Source: Niastella caeni (GTDB taxonomy: Bacteria > Bacteroidota > Bacteroidia > Chitinophagales > Chitinophagaceae). From it: a stretch of 64,000 nucleotides of DNA. The notes under the pieces are model-generated. The model did not search any database and was not told the DNA's origin. It saw only the letters and a program-made list of their open reading frames with translations. The position numbers and the translations under genes were made by a program. This document shows positions 1-7,883 of the stretch, piece by piece; the stretch's first letter is position 1; every line of letters starts with the position of its first letter. The DNA lies in contig NZ_STFF01000006.1 in assembly GCF_004834005.1 (NCBI RefSeq), positions 372,001-436,000 of the forward strand, written 5' to 3'.

Positions 1-318
1 ATTATCCAATAAACATATTTAGAAAATAAAATATGCTTTATCCGATAGTGTAGTAGCTGACAATCCGCCGCCCACTTTGTAATACATAGATCATCGACCG
101 AATTACAATCGTGCCCAATTCGATTACTTGTTACTGTTGATGATCAAAACATGAAACATTGATTCCTGTTCCATTTTAAGACAGACAACTACATTAAGTA
201 GTTTTTATCGCAACAATGGTAAATCATGTACTATTCATAGTACTATCGCTTACCTCTGTATGTAGATAAATTTATGATTCAATTCCCATTAAAAACCTCA
301 AACCCAACCTCTAAAACC
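1..318. other. Upstream stretch without a recognisable gene
   Basis: No reading frame with family features, no RNA gene and no repeat was seen. A box TAAATTTA at 267-274 is one base off the Bacteroidota -7 consensus TAnnTTTG. If real, it lies too close to the ATG at 274 and favours translation of the response regulator from 319. There is no convincing -33 box, so this is weak. Confidence 0.3.
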
Positions 319-957
319 ATGATTAAAGTCGGCTTGATCGATGACAACTATTTTTTGCTGAACAGCTATAAAGAGTTCCTGCAGGGTTTTCCGGATATTT
401 CAGTTGTCTTCACGTTTATGTCATTGGCAGAATTAACCAAAACCATTAGGCATGGTTTGCATATTCCGGAACCGGATATTGTTTTGCTGGATATCAATCA
501 GCCACAGGTAGCCGATAACAAAGGGGTTCAAACAATCCTGGAAATTTATCCGCACAGCAAGATCATCATCATCAGTGGCGATGACGATGAAAAATATATT
601 GTTCAATCGCTTAAATCAGGGGCCAGTGGCTTTTTGATCAAGAACGCCAAGCTGATGGATATATACAGCTCTATCAGGGATGTATACAATTCCGGCGCCT
701 GCCTTTCGCCAAAAGCAGCCAAAAAACTGATAGATCACCTGAAGAGCAATATATCGGAGCAACTGGCAACCAAACTTACCAAACGCGAAATGGAATTGGT
801 TAACCTGTTAAAGGAAGGCTTTTCATATAAAGAGATGGCCAAAAGAATGTTTGTTTCTGTTTATACTATTAACCATCATTTAAAAAACATTTACCAGAAA
901 CTAGGCGTAGAAACAAAGTCAGAACTCATATCCAAGATCCTTCAAAAGACCATTTGA
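319..957 (+). CDS. NarL/FixJ-family response regulator (REC + LuxR HTH)
   Basis: Two-component response regulator, probably a cytoplasmic DNA-binding transcription factor. Counted from the ATG at 319, the receiver domain (about 2-120) has the acidic pair at Asp8-Asp9, the phospho-acceptor Asp58 in LLDINQP, and Lys108 in GFLIKNA. A LuxR-type helix-turn-helix fills about 150-205 (LTKREMELVNLL, then TINHHLKNIYQKLGV). An ATG at 274 in the same frame would add 15 residues (MIQFPLKTSNPTSKT) before the point where receiver domains normally begin, so I chose 319. No sensor kinase lies next to it in the window, so its signal is unknown. The family call is secure; the start is less so. Confidence 0.9.
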   Translation: MIKVGLIDDNYFLLNSYKEFLQGFPDISVVFTFMSLAELTKTIRHGLHIPEPDIVLLDINQPQVADNKGVQTILEIYPHSKIIIISGDDDEKYIVQSLKSGASGFLIKNAKLMDIYSSIRDVYNSGACLSPKAAKKLIDHLKSNISEQLATKLTKREMELVNLLKEGFSYKEMAKRMFVSVYTINHHLKNIYQKLGVETKSELISKILQKTI

Positions 958-1249
958 TCTGGCTACTGCCCCTGATATGTACAGGTATTTCACGAATGCT
1001 GCTGTAAATACTATTCATTAAAGCAGGATATAGCAAAGAGGCCAGCGGTACATTTGCTTATCACAAAGGTATATTATAGTGTTTGTTTCCCCCCTATTGT
1101 AAACCACTCCAACATCCACAGTAAGGTTTAGTACTCCTATTAAGCGACAAGAAATTCCAATTACACCTTCACTTTATTATTGAAAGACCAATCGGAACCA
1201 GGTAACGGGTTTCATTTCGTAGTGCCGGGATAAAGCTTTTCATCTGGCT

Positions 1250-2128
1250 ATGCATATTTTTTTTATGAGACTTAATAAAACTAAATATACAACAGTAGTA
1301 GCCAGGTGGAATCTGAAAAACCGCTTTGTCCTGGCCTTTTTTCACGGCCTGCTCGTGGCAACCCTCTTTTACACAGCCATTGAGTCGCATTATGAATCTT
1401 CCCTGTACGAGCAAATAGTTTCCACCATTAACTCGGCACCAGCGGCAAAACAATCTGAAGATGCTTTTCTGGTGCAAGCCATGCACCTCACCCATCAATT
1501 GCTCAATAACCGGCAACCTTATTTTAACCGTCCATTTACCGGCATTAAAACATCGGTTTTCTATCCCACCACTTTTGACCTGGCAACTGCTAATGGAGCC
1601 TGTGGCAGTTATTCACGGGTACTGGCAAGGATTTTACAAACAGCCAATGTAAAAGTGCGTTTTGCTGAAATGGAAGTCAATGGGCAAAAAGGCGGTCACA
1701 TAGTTCTTGAAGCAAACACTTCGCATGGCTGGGTAGTATTGGATGGCTTGTATGATCTGTATTTTACAACTCCCCACGGAAAGCTGGCCAGCTTTGCTGA
1801 TGTTCAACACAACTGGCCTTATTATAAAAATCAGGTGCCACTACAGTACAACGGCGATTACCGGTATGAGGGTGTTCATTATACCAATTGGAATAAGATA
1901 CCGGTGCTGTTACCAATGGTAAAGAAAATTGCACAATGGTTACTTGGGAAAGATAGAACAGCTCAACTGTCATTACGCACCTATTTCCTGCAACCATACC
2001 GTGTAATTTTCTGCAGCATCCTTGGTTACTATGCGCTTATTCTGCTTGGGCTTTGCTATAAGTGGTTACGATCGAAGCAACAAACTAAAATCATGCTTCA
2101 TTCCGATCGTACGCTGGTTTTCCAATAG
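1250..2128 (+). CDS. Membrane-anchored transglutaminase-like protein
   Basis: A 292-residue protein with a transmembrane segment near 25-43, a central cysteine-protease-like domain and a second hydrophobic segment near 252-271. The core reads GACGSYSRVLARIL, then GGHIVLEA and WVVLDGLYDLYF, giving a transglutaminase-type triad Cys118, His150 and Asp165. Members of this fold act as peptidases, amidases or cross-linking enzymes, and bacterial ones are often involved in envelope or extracellular polymer work; the substrate cannot be read from sequence. An alternative ATG at 1265 would shorten the N-terminus by five residues. The 292-base gap upstream holds no gene. The gene is convergent with the small reading frame at 2204-2548. 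Confidence 0.6.
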   Translation: MHIFFMRLNKTKYTTVVARWNLKNRFVLAFFHGLLVATLFYTAIESHYESSLYEQIVSTINSAPAAKQSEDAFLVQAMHLTHQLLNNRQPYFNRPFTGIKTSVFYPTTFDLATANGACGSYSRVLARILQTANVKVRFAEMEVNGQKGGHIVLEANTSHGWVVLDGLYDLYFTTPHGKLASFADVQHNWPYYKNQVPLQYNGDYRYEGVHYTNWNKIPVLLPMVKKIAQWLLGKDRTAQLSLRTYFLQPYRVIFCSILGYYALILLGLCYKWLRSKQQTKIMLHSDRTLVFQ

Positions 2129-2131
2129 CAT

Positions 2132-2185
2132 AAAAAAAGGTCCGGAAGCTACCCGCCAAACACCCTTACCTTTCCGCTCCCGGAC
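2132..2185 (-). terminator. Intrinsic terminator for the minus-strand gene
   Basis: The arms GTCCGGAAGC (2140-2149) and GCTCCCGGAC (2176-2185) pair in nine of ten positions around a 26-base loop. Read on the minus strand, the stem is followed by seven T. It lies just past the stop of the minus-strand gene ending at 2204 and sits between convergent genes. The long loop makes it less certain. Confidence 0.5.
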
Positions 2186-2203
2186 AATAACATGCTGTAG
2201 CTG

Positions 2204-2548
2204 CTACAACATCCTGCTTCGCAGCGAAACCGCAATAATAACAGAGTCGGGCGTATTTATTTTACGCCACGCAAACGCTTTCCAGTTAGGCCAGTTGCAT
2301 TTGTTATTATAATTATTCAGCACGCCACGCAAAATATCTTTGATCTCACCCACATTACAGGTTTCTTTATTGGCAAATACCACCACCAGTTCGGCATAGC
2401 TGGGATATTGCACCTGCTTCTGCCGGTGAATGAAGTTGCTGCCAGCCAGGATAACCTCCTGCAATGCAGAGTGGTATTCGTCATCCGGCTCCGCATCATC
2501 AACATCGAACCGGTAAGGCACAAAACCTTCTGTAAATTCGTCTTCCAT
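2204..2548 (-). CDS. Hypothetical protein, acidic N-terminus
   Basis: I do not recognise this protein. The open frame extends back to 2710, but the first 54 codons look like upstream non-coding sequence. The ATG at 2548 starts an acidic segment (MEDEFTEGFVPYRF followed by DVDDAEPDDEYH), giving about 114 residues. The body is a mix of predicted strands and helices (ELVVVFANKETC, EIKDILRGVLNNY, then WPNWKAFAWRK) and ends in a basic tail. There is no signal peptide or membrane segment, so it is probably cytoplasmic. Its 3' end is followed by an intrinsic-terminator-like hairpin, which supports it being a real transcription unit. It runs divergently from the degenerate response regulator at 2856. 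Confidence 0.45.
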   Translation of the reverse strand: MEDEFTEGFVPYRFDVDDAEPDDEYHSALQEVILAGSNFIHRQKQVQYPSYAELVVVFANKETCNVGEIKDILRGVLNNYNNKCNWPNWKAFAWRKINTPDSVIIAVSLRSRML

Positions 2549-2812
2549 ACATGGCGAAAAAGTATATAACGTGATATACTTATCGATTTTTTTAAGAATT
2601 GACCGACTACTAAGAAAAGTAGTTCGTACTTGCTGAATAATGCCGTTTTTGTTTAGCAAAACGGAATTATAGATGTTCGCACAGGGTGGAACAGTAGTAA
2701 TAGAGTACAATAGATTTAGTTTTAATTAGTATTAGGATTAATGCAAAGATTGCAGTCACAATCACATAAAAAAACTACTATTTCAAGTCATTTTATTCTT
2801 TTTGTCAACCGT

Positions 2813-2820
2813 TAGCTTTG
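2813..2820 (+). promoter_or_regulatory. Bacteroidota-type -7 box TAGCTTTG
   Basis: TAGCTTTG matches the TAnnTTTG consensus exactly and sits 35 bases before the ATG at 2856, as expected for a housekeeping promoter with a short leader. The -33 region is T-rich (TTTTATTC) but lacks a clean TTTG. Confidence 0.45.
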
Positions 2821-2855
2821 AGTTAAATGCCCTCAACATCCTATAAAAACAAGAT

Positions 2856-3479
2856 ATGAAGAATGTAGCTGCATCACTCAACCGGGTGCTGGTAATTGAC
2901 GACGTTCCTGTAATTGCTTTCGGTTTGCTTGAAACCTTTACCTTACTTAACAAATCGGTAACTGTTGCTTACGAATCCAATGTTTTTTCAGCATTATCAT
3001 CCCCAACGCTCGTTGCAGAGGCATTCGATCTGCTGGTAATAGGCGTATTACCTCATGACACGTCAACATCGTTAAGCAAAATGATCGTTGATCTGAAGAA
3101 ACGGTTCGGGCATCCCAAACTAATGTTGTACGCAAGTAATTATTGTCATTCCGTTATTGAAAAAATGGATATATGGAGTATCGATGCATATGTTCATCGT
3201 TCTGAAAGTATGGAAGAGATCCAAAATGCCTACACCCGCATCTCCATGAATGAAAGATATATCTCAGAGCTATTCTACACTTTGTACAATGACTACTGCT
3301 TAACCCGCGACTGGATGGAGCCGGGCTCTCAATTTATTTCAATGAGCCCGCCTGAAAAGAACATCCTGTTGTTACTCTGCCAGGGTAAAGGCGTACAGGA
3401 GATAGCTTATATTTTACATACTCCCGTGAATGAGATCCACATGCATCTGAATATGTTTCGCAACAGGCTAAATGATTAG
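2856..3479 (+). CDS. Atypical response regulator with degenerate receiver site
   Basis: A 207-residue protein with the shape of a NarL-type response regulator: a receiver-like domain (about 8-128, opening with VLVIDDVPVIAFG) and a C-terminal helix-turn-helix-like region (about 160-205, MSPPEKNILLLLCQGKGV then EIAYILHTPVNEIHMHL). The acidic pair Asp15-Asp16 is kept. The strand that should end in the phospho-acceptor Asp reads LLVIGVLPHD, with Gly63 at that place, and the conserved Lys is replaced in AYVHRSES. It should therefore not be phosphorylated in the usual way and may act as a phosphorylation-independent or ligand-gated regulator (inference). It lies 1.9 kb from the intact regulator at 319-957, and no kinase is adjacent. 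Confidence 0.7.
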   Translation: MKNVAASLNRVLVIDDVPVIAFGLLETFTLLNKSVTVAYESNVFSALSSPTLVAEAFDLLVIGVLPHDTSTSLSKMIVDLKKRFGHPKLMLYASNYCHSVIEKMDIWSIDAYVHRSESMEEIQNAYTRISMNERYISELFYTLYNDYCLTRDWMEPGSQFISMSPPEKNILLLLCQGKGVQEIAYILHTPVNEIHMHLNMFRNRLND

Positions 3480-3490
3480 CACATAAACAA

Positions 3491-3522
3491 TAAAAAAAAG
3501 CCCTCCATCGAAATGGACGGCT
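3491..3522 (-). terminator. Hairpin with A8/T8 flank
   Basis: AGCCCTCCAT (3499-3508) and ATGGACGGCT (3513-3522) form a stem with one mismatch and a CGAA loop. Eight A precede it on the plus strand, so it is a textbook terminator only when read on the minus strand. It follows the plus-strand gene ending at 3479, where no T-run follows the stem. Confidence 0.45.
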
Positions 3523-3710
3523 GTGGTTACCTCTGAAACCAAAATGTATATATGAAGTAGTGCAAGATATACGAAAGCATGCCCTGCTTCAATACTTGAA
3601 TTAGTAGTTTTATTAAACCATAAGATCAACTTACATACTTACATTATAGCATAACGGCTGTTAACAACCGTTTTTCATATTACTATATTATCCAATTCGG
3701 AGTTTTGCTA

Positions 3711-3740
3711 TTTGACAATTGAATGTATAGCTTTAATTTG
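3711..3740 (+). promoter_or_regulatory. Promoter: TTTG - 18 bp - TTAATTTG
   Basis: TTTG at 3711-3714 and TTAATTTG at 3733-3740 resemble the Bacteroidota -33 and -7 boxes with suitable spacing, 35 bases before the ATG at 3775. The second base of the -7 box deviates from consensus. Confidence 0.4.
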
Positions 3741-3774
3741 CCTGCCATCACTCACCTTATAATTATCCGTTCCT

Positions 3775-4860
3775 ATGAAATATATCTCAGGTTTGTTTAA
3801 CCTTCTGATAACAGCATTTGCCTGCAGCAGCGTGGTGGCACAATGTACCGGCAATTGTCCATCAGGCGCTATCGCCACATTGCCAACCGGAGCAGCTACA
3901 TTAACAGCCGGATCTACTTATTGCATTTCTACCACAACTAATTTAAGCGCCAACACCTATACCATCGATGGAACGCTGGTTATACAAGGTGGTACCATTA
4001 CGCTGGGCAACGTTACACTTAATAAAACCGGAGTTATCCTGGTAAAATTCGGCGCCAAACTCATTATCACCGGCATACTTACCGGTAACAGCACGGCGCC
4101 TGTTTCTTCCATCGATAACCTGGTGATCTGTAATGGCGGATTTATAGATATAACCGGCTCCTTCTCACAGGGACAAATAAATATAGCTATAAATGATTTT
4201 GGAGTGATGAAGGTTACCGGCGCCTGGACAGCCGGTTCTACGGGCAGTAATGTAAAATTGGGAAATGGATCGTTGATTGAATTATGTTCTTCCTTCAACC
4301 TGAACAAAAATGGTTTCTTTACCGAAACCAGCACCGGCATTTCTTACCTGGTGGTGCATGCGCCCATGATACAGAGTGTTGTCAATGGGTTTTTGTCTTC
4401 TTTACAAAACGCATCCAAAATAAGATGGACGTCTGACGTACCGGCCGCGTTTGTTTCGCATCCTGCCGCTTTCACCTGTAATGCCTGCGGTAATTATAAC
4501 CTTGCTCCTACCGGCACTACATCAGCCTGCGGCTCTGCAGCCAACGCCCAAAACTCCATTGTGTTATCGGTAACTCCCAACCAACCTGTTGCAGGTTCAA
4601 CCGATATTACCAATACCAACGAAGTAATCGCATTTCCTAACCCAAGTAAAAAATATATTTTCCTGCGATTACCCAAAAAGCATAGGTATACGGATATGTT
4701 GATATTTAACCAAACCGGGCAACCGGTGCATCATACAACCATAAAAGCAGGCACCGCCCCAACGCGGTATGAGCTGCCCGCACACCTGCTGCCAGGCCTG
4801 TATTATATACAGCTCAGCGGCGGATCGGTATCATTGACAATACGAATGGTGAAAGATTAA
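3775..4860 (+). CDS. Secreted protein with type IX secretion C-terminal domain
   Basis: A 361-residue exported protein. A signal peptide covers 1-23 (ending SSVVAQ). The middle is built of short beta-strand repeats rich in Thr, Gly and Asn (for example GGTITLGNVTLNKTG), suggesting a right-handed beta-helix or similar fold. The last 80 residues begin NEVIAFPNPSKKYIF and end LPGLYYIQLSGG then TIRMVKD, the pattern of a type A Por-secretion (T9SS) sorting domain, so the mature protein should reach the cell surface. No catalytic motif is seen; adhesion or binding is plausible but unproven. Its stop codon overlaps the stop of the convergent barrel gene at 4857 within TTAA. Confidence 0.75.
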   Translation: MKYISGLFNLLITAFACSSVVAQCTGNCPSGAIATLPTGAATLTAGSTYCISTTTNLSANTYTIDGTLVIQGGTITLGNVTLNKTGVILVKFGAKLIITGILTGNSTAPVSSIDNLVICNGGFIDITGSFSQGQINIAINDFGVMKVTGAWTAGSTGSNVKLGNGSLIELCSSFNLNKNGFFTETSTGISYLVVHAPMIQSVVNGFLSSLQNASKIRWTSDVPAAFVSHPAAFTCNACGNYNLAPTGTTSACGSAANAQNSIVLSVTPNQPVAGSTDITNTNEVIAFPNPSKKYIFLRLPKKHRYTDMLIFNQTGQPVHHTTIKAGTAPTRYELPAHLLPGLYYIQLSGGSVSLTIRMVKD

Positions 4861-7694
4861 TATCTTCTGCCACCCCGTTCCCTGCTATCCCGGCCGGGGA
4901 ACATGCCCTTGCCAAAATTCCTGAAGTTGTACAGGAAGCTAACGAAGAAGTACCGTTGCAGTACCTGGGTGTAGGTATCTTCAATGTAGTTGTCGCCCAC
5001 TGAACGGGTGATGCTTTTATTCTGGTTCAATAAGTCGATACCGCTTATGCGCAATTCGCCATTTTGCTTTTTAAACAACAAACAGGAAATGTATGCATTC
5101 CACAAAGGAATCGGCTGGTTGAAACCTTGCGCCCGGCCGGTATTGATGTAATAATCAAAATCATTATTGATCATTATCTTTTTGAACATCGTATAGGTTA
5201 CATCCAGTGAATAATGATGATCAAAATAAGTATAGTTCAGCGTTTTCTGCACACTGTACTTTGCATCGTTATAATTAAAGTTGGCATTCGCCTGCAGGTC
5301 AAGCTTGTCCTGGATGAAGTAATTGAATGAGATCCGTTGTCCAAAGCTTTTGGTATAATTGTAATTAATGGCGTTGTACAGCTTGCTTACATCGCGGTTG
5401 AACCGTACGGAAGAGGTAAGGTTCAGGTTTACCGGGCTGCGACGGCCGGTAGTTACTTTCTTCAACGGAATGCCAATGGTTCCTGAAAAAGTAAAACCTT
5501 GAGCGCCATTCAGGTTCTCCGGTTTTGTTAAAAGCACCGCCGTGTCGAGTTGGCTGATGCTGTTCACAATCTTATTGCTCACAATATTGGCGCCGCCATT
5601 CAAATTGAAGTATAAAAAATTACTAAGATTGAAAGAATTGTACGAAACGTTGATATTATGGGTAAACTCCTGTTTCAGTTCGGGATTACCGGTACGAACG
5701 TTCAGCGGATTGCTTACATCCGCTACATCCTGTAACTGGCTGATGCCCGGGGCACGGGTACTTCCGCGATAATTAAATCGCAGGTTCTTTCTGGGAGCCG
5801 GGTTATAATTGAACGAAGCGTTCGGGAAGAAATTGGTATACGTTTGCCGCATCGTACTGTCTTTACCGGTAGTAGCCCGGTTGCTCAGGTTTGCCAGTGA
5901 AGCAAAATTCACCGCGCCGCCAAACTGGTAATCATACTTTTGCCTTTTCACCCTGAAATTGGTGCCCAGCCGGTTGGCTGTAAACAGGTTTTCAAAATAA
6001 TTAGTAAGGGGCTTATTAATACTATCGTATTCCTGTGTAACAGAATTAAAATCGAAGGTGTTCCGGTCGCTGTTACTGCGGTTAATGGTATACGCATAGT
6101 TCAGTTCCCAAACCATTGACGAATCGATCATTTCCGTAACCGACGAACTGATGGTATTATTAAATGACCGGGTATACTGGTCGTTCCGTTGCCGGCGGTT
6201 ATCTATCCGGCTTGGCGCTGTACTATCTGCATTATAAAAATAATAAGGCGACGTGTTCAACCCATTGCCATCACTGCCATTCAACGCTGTGGTCCAGCCA
6301 ATGGTAAACGTACGGCCGGGTTTGCGGAACCGGTGACGGAACAGGAAGTCGTTGTTAAAGGTTTTTCCCTCGCGACTATTGGAGCGGTGGCTCTCTCCCT
6401 CAATGGCTTTATAATTCACTTTGAGGTTGGCAGCCTGCGTAACCAACGATTCGTCACTGGAAGAACCGGCTTGTTGCAGGTTAAAAGTTGGGGTTATCAG
6501 CAATGAGTTCATGCTGTCGATGGCATATTCCAGCCTGAAACCAAACCGGTGATTGGTATTGGTATTACCGCTATTTGAAACGGAAGTGGTATATGCTGCC
6601 GAGTCGTTGGCAAAAACACTTTGACGAAAACTTTGACTGTAATTACTGGTAGTTGTTTGCGATACAAAATAGCTGCCACTGAAATCGATCTTGGCACCCC
6701 ATTCATCACGGTAATTAATTCCTGTGCTCCACGATTTTGTATTGCCATTATCGGTAGCGCGGCCACCACCGCCGCCGCCGCCACGGCCTCCACCCCCACC
6801 ACCACGACCTCCGCGCACATTACCCATACCCCCCATAGCACTTACCAGGTCGTTATTGGTAAACCCTAATTTGTTTATGTTATTGGCGCCGCCCAATACA
6901 GAGATCTGCCGGCTATTGTCGAACGCGTTCAGCGATGCGCTGGCTTCGTACCGGTCGCTGGTACCAACGGAAGCGCTTGTACGCCCGAATACGCCCTTCT
7001 TACGATCTTTTTTCAACTTGATATTGATGGTGCGTTTGCGGCTGCCATCATCTATCTTAGTGAACTTCGCCTGGTCGCTCATATCATCAAATACCTGTAC
7101 ACTTTCTACCATGTCCGACGACAGGTTCTTTGTTGCCAGCTTCGGATCGTTGAGGAAGAATTCCTTTCCATCAACATATACTTTAGTGATCTCTTCACCT
7201 TGTGCAGCAATGTTTCCTTCTTTATCTACTTCAACGCCGGGTAATTTCTTAAGCAGGTCTTCTACCGTGGCGTTGGGTTTTGTTTTAAATGAACTGGCCC
7301 TGAATTCAATGGTATCTTTCTTAACAATTATTGGCGGCGCCTGCACCACAACACTTGTCATCATGGAAGTATCAGGCTGCAGGAAAATAGTATCGAGGTC
7401 TATAACGAATTGCGATTGGGTAATATTCAGGTCCTTTGTAAATGGACGGTAGCCTGTATACGTAACCCCCAATTTAAAGTTCCCCTTGCCCAGGTTTTTT
7501 ATTTCGAACAAACCTGCTTTGTCGACCACAGCAAAACCCACGGCAGCAGAATCAACCGGGTTAATGATGGTGATGGTAGCATCAGGTAATGGAAACCGGT
7601 TCATGGCATCCATTACCTTGCCGCTTATTTTATTTTGAGCGCTAACAAACTGGGCTGTAAACAATAAAAGGATAAAAAGCGTAACTATCCGCAT
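4857..7694 (-). CDS. TonB-dependent-receptor-like outer membrane beta-barrel protein
   Basis: A 945-residue outer-membrane protein. It has a signal peptide (1-19), a carboxypeptidase-D-like regulatory domain at about 21-105 (KISGKVMDAMNRFPLPDA), a plug-like region at about 125-215 (ATVEDLLKKLPGVEVDKEG, then ITKVYVDGKEFF), and a long C-terminal region of alternating strands typical of the outer-membrane beta-barrel family that is TonB-receptor-like but lacks a SusD partner. Between plug and barrel is a glycine/arginine-rich stretch at about 288-312 (GGRGGGGGGR). The C-terminus ends RERGGRRY rather than the usual aromatic residue of a barrel strand. It probably handles uptake or export of a small ligand; the substrate is unknown. 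No SusD follows, which separates it from the sugar loci nearby. Confidence 0.8.
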   Translation of the reverse strand: MRIVTLFILLLFTAQFVSAQNKISGKVMDAMNRFPLPDATITIINPVDSAAVGFAVVDKAGLFEIKNLGKGNFKLGVTYTGYRPFTKDLNITQSQFVIDLDTIFLQPDTSMMTSVVVQAPPIIVKKDTIEFRASSFKTKPNATVEDLLKKLPGVEVDKEGNIAAQGEEITKVYVDGKEFFLNDPKLATKNLSSDMVESVQVFDDMSDQAKFTKIDDGSRKRTINIKLKKDRKKGVFGRTSASVGTSDRYEASASLNAFDNSRQISVLGGANNINKLGFTNNDLVSAMGGMGNVRGGRGGGGGGRGGGGGGGRATDNGNTKSWSTGINYRDEWGAKIDFSGSYFVSQTTTSNYSQSFRQSVFANDSAAYTTSVSNSGNTNTNHRFGFRLEYAIDSMNSLLITPTFNLQQAGSSSDESLVTQAANLKVNYKAIEGESHRSNSREGKTFNNDFLFRHRFRKPGRTFTIGWTTALNGSDGNGLNTSPYYFYNADSTAPSRIDNRRQRNDQYTRSFNNTISSSVTEMIDSSMVWELNYAYTINRSNSDRNTFDFNSVTQEYDSINKPLTNYFENLFTANRLGTNFRVKRQKYDYQFGGAVNFASLANLSNRATTGKDSTMRQTYTNFFPNASFNYNPAPRKNLRFNYRGSTRAPGISQLQDVADVSNPLNVRTGNPELKQEFTHNINVSYNSFNLSNFLYFNLNGGANIVSNKIVNSISQLDTAVLLTKPENLNGAQGFTFSGTIGIPLKKVTTGRRSPVNLNLTSSVRFNRDVSKLYNAINYNYTKSFGQRISFNYFIQDKLDLQANANFNYNDAKYSVQKTLNYTYFDHHYSLDVTYTMFKKIMINNDFDYYINTGRAQGFNQPIPLWNAYISCLLFKKQNGELRISGIDLLNQNKSITRSVGDNYIEDTYTQVLQRYFFVSFLYNFRNFGKGMFPGRDSRERGGRRY

Positions 7695-7774
7695 GCAATC
7701 TTTTCTTTTTGGTTAACTCCCCGTGACTCATAATAGACGACAGCACACCCAAAAAATTGTACTGAAAAACCTTG

Positions 7775-7807
7775 TTTTCATGATATTGGAATTATTTATC
7801 ATGAAAA
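7775..7807. repeat. Perfect 11-bp inverted repeat
   Basis: TTTTCATGATA (7775-7785) and TATCATGAAAA (7797-7807) are exact reverse complements 11 bases apart. It lies between the end of the locus at 7884 and the start of the barrel gene at 7694. There is no clear T-run next to it on the minus strand, so an operator is as likely as a terminator. Confidence 0.5.
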
Positions 7808-7883
7808 ACATCCATAGGGCGCTGCGGATTCAAGACGGGGAAGAATTACAAAAAGTGGCATGACATTAAAATAAAATTAGAAT

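Noticed and set aside
2549..2710. N-terminal extension of the small minus-strand protein
   Set aside because: The 54 extra residues do not look like the acidic globular body; an internal ATG at 2548 gives a better protein.
6724..7452. 242-codon plus-strand reading frame rich in proline
   Set aside because: It is the antisense shadow of the glycine-rich part of the outer-membrane barrel gene; the proline runs are the complement of the glycine codons.
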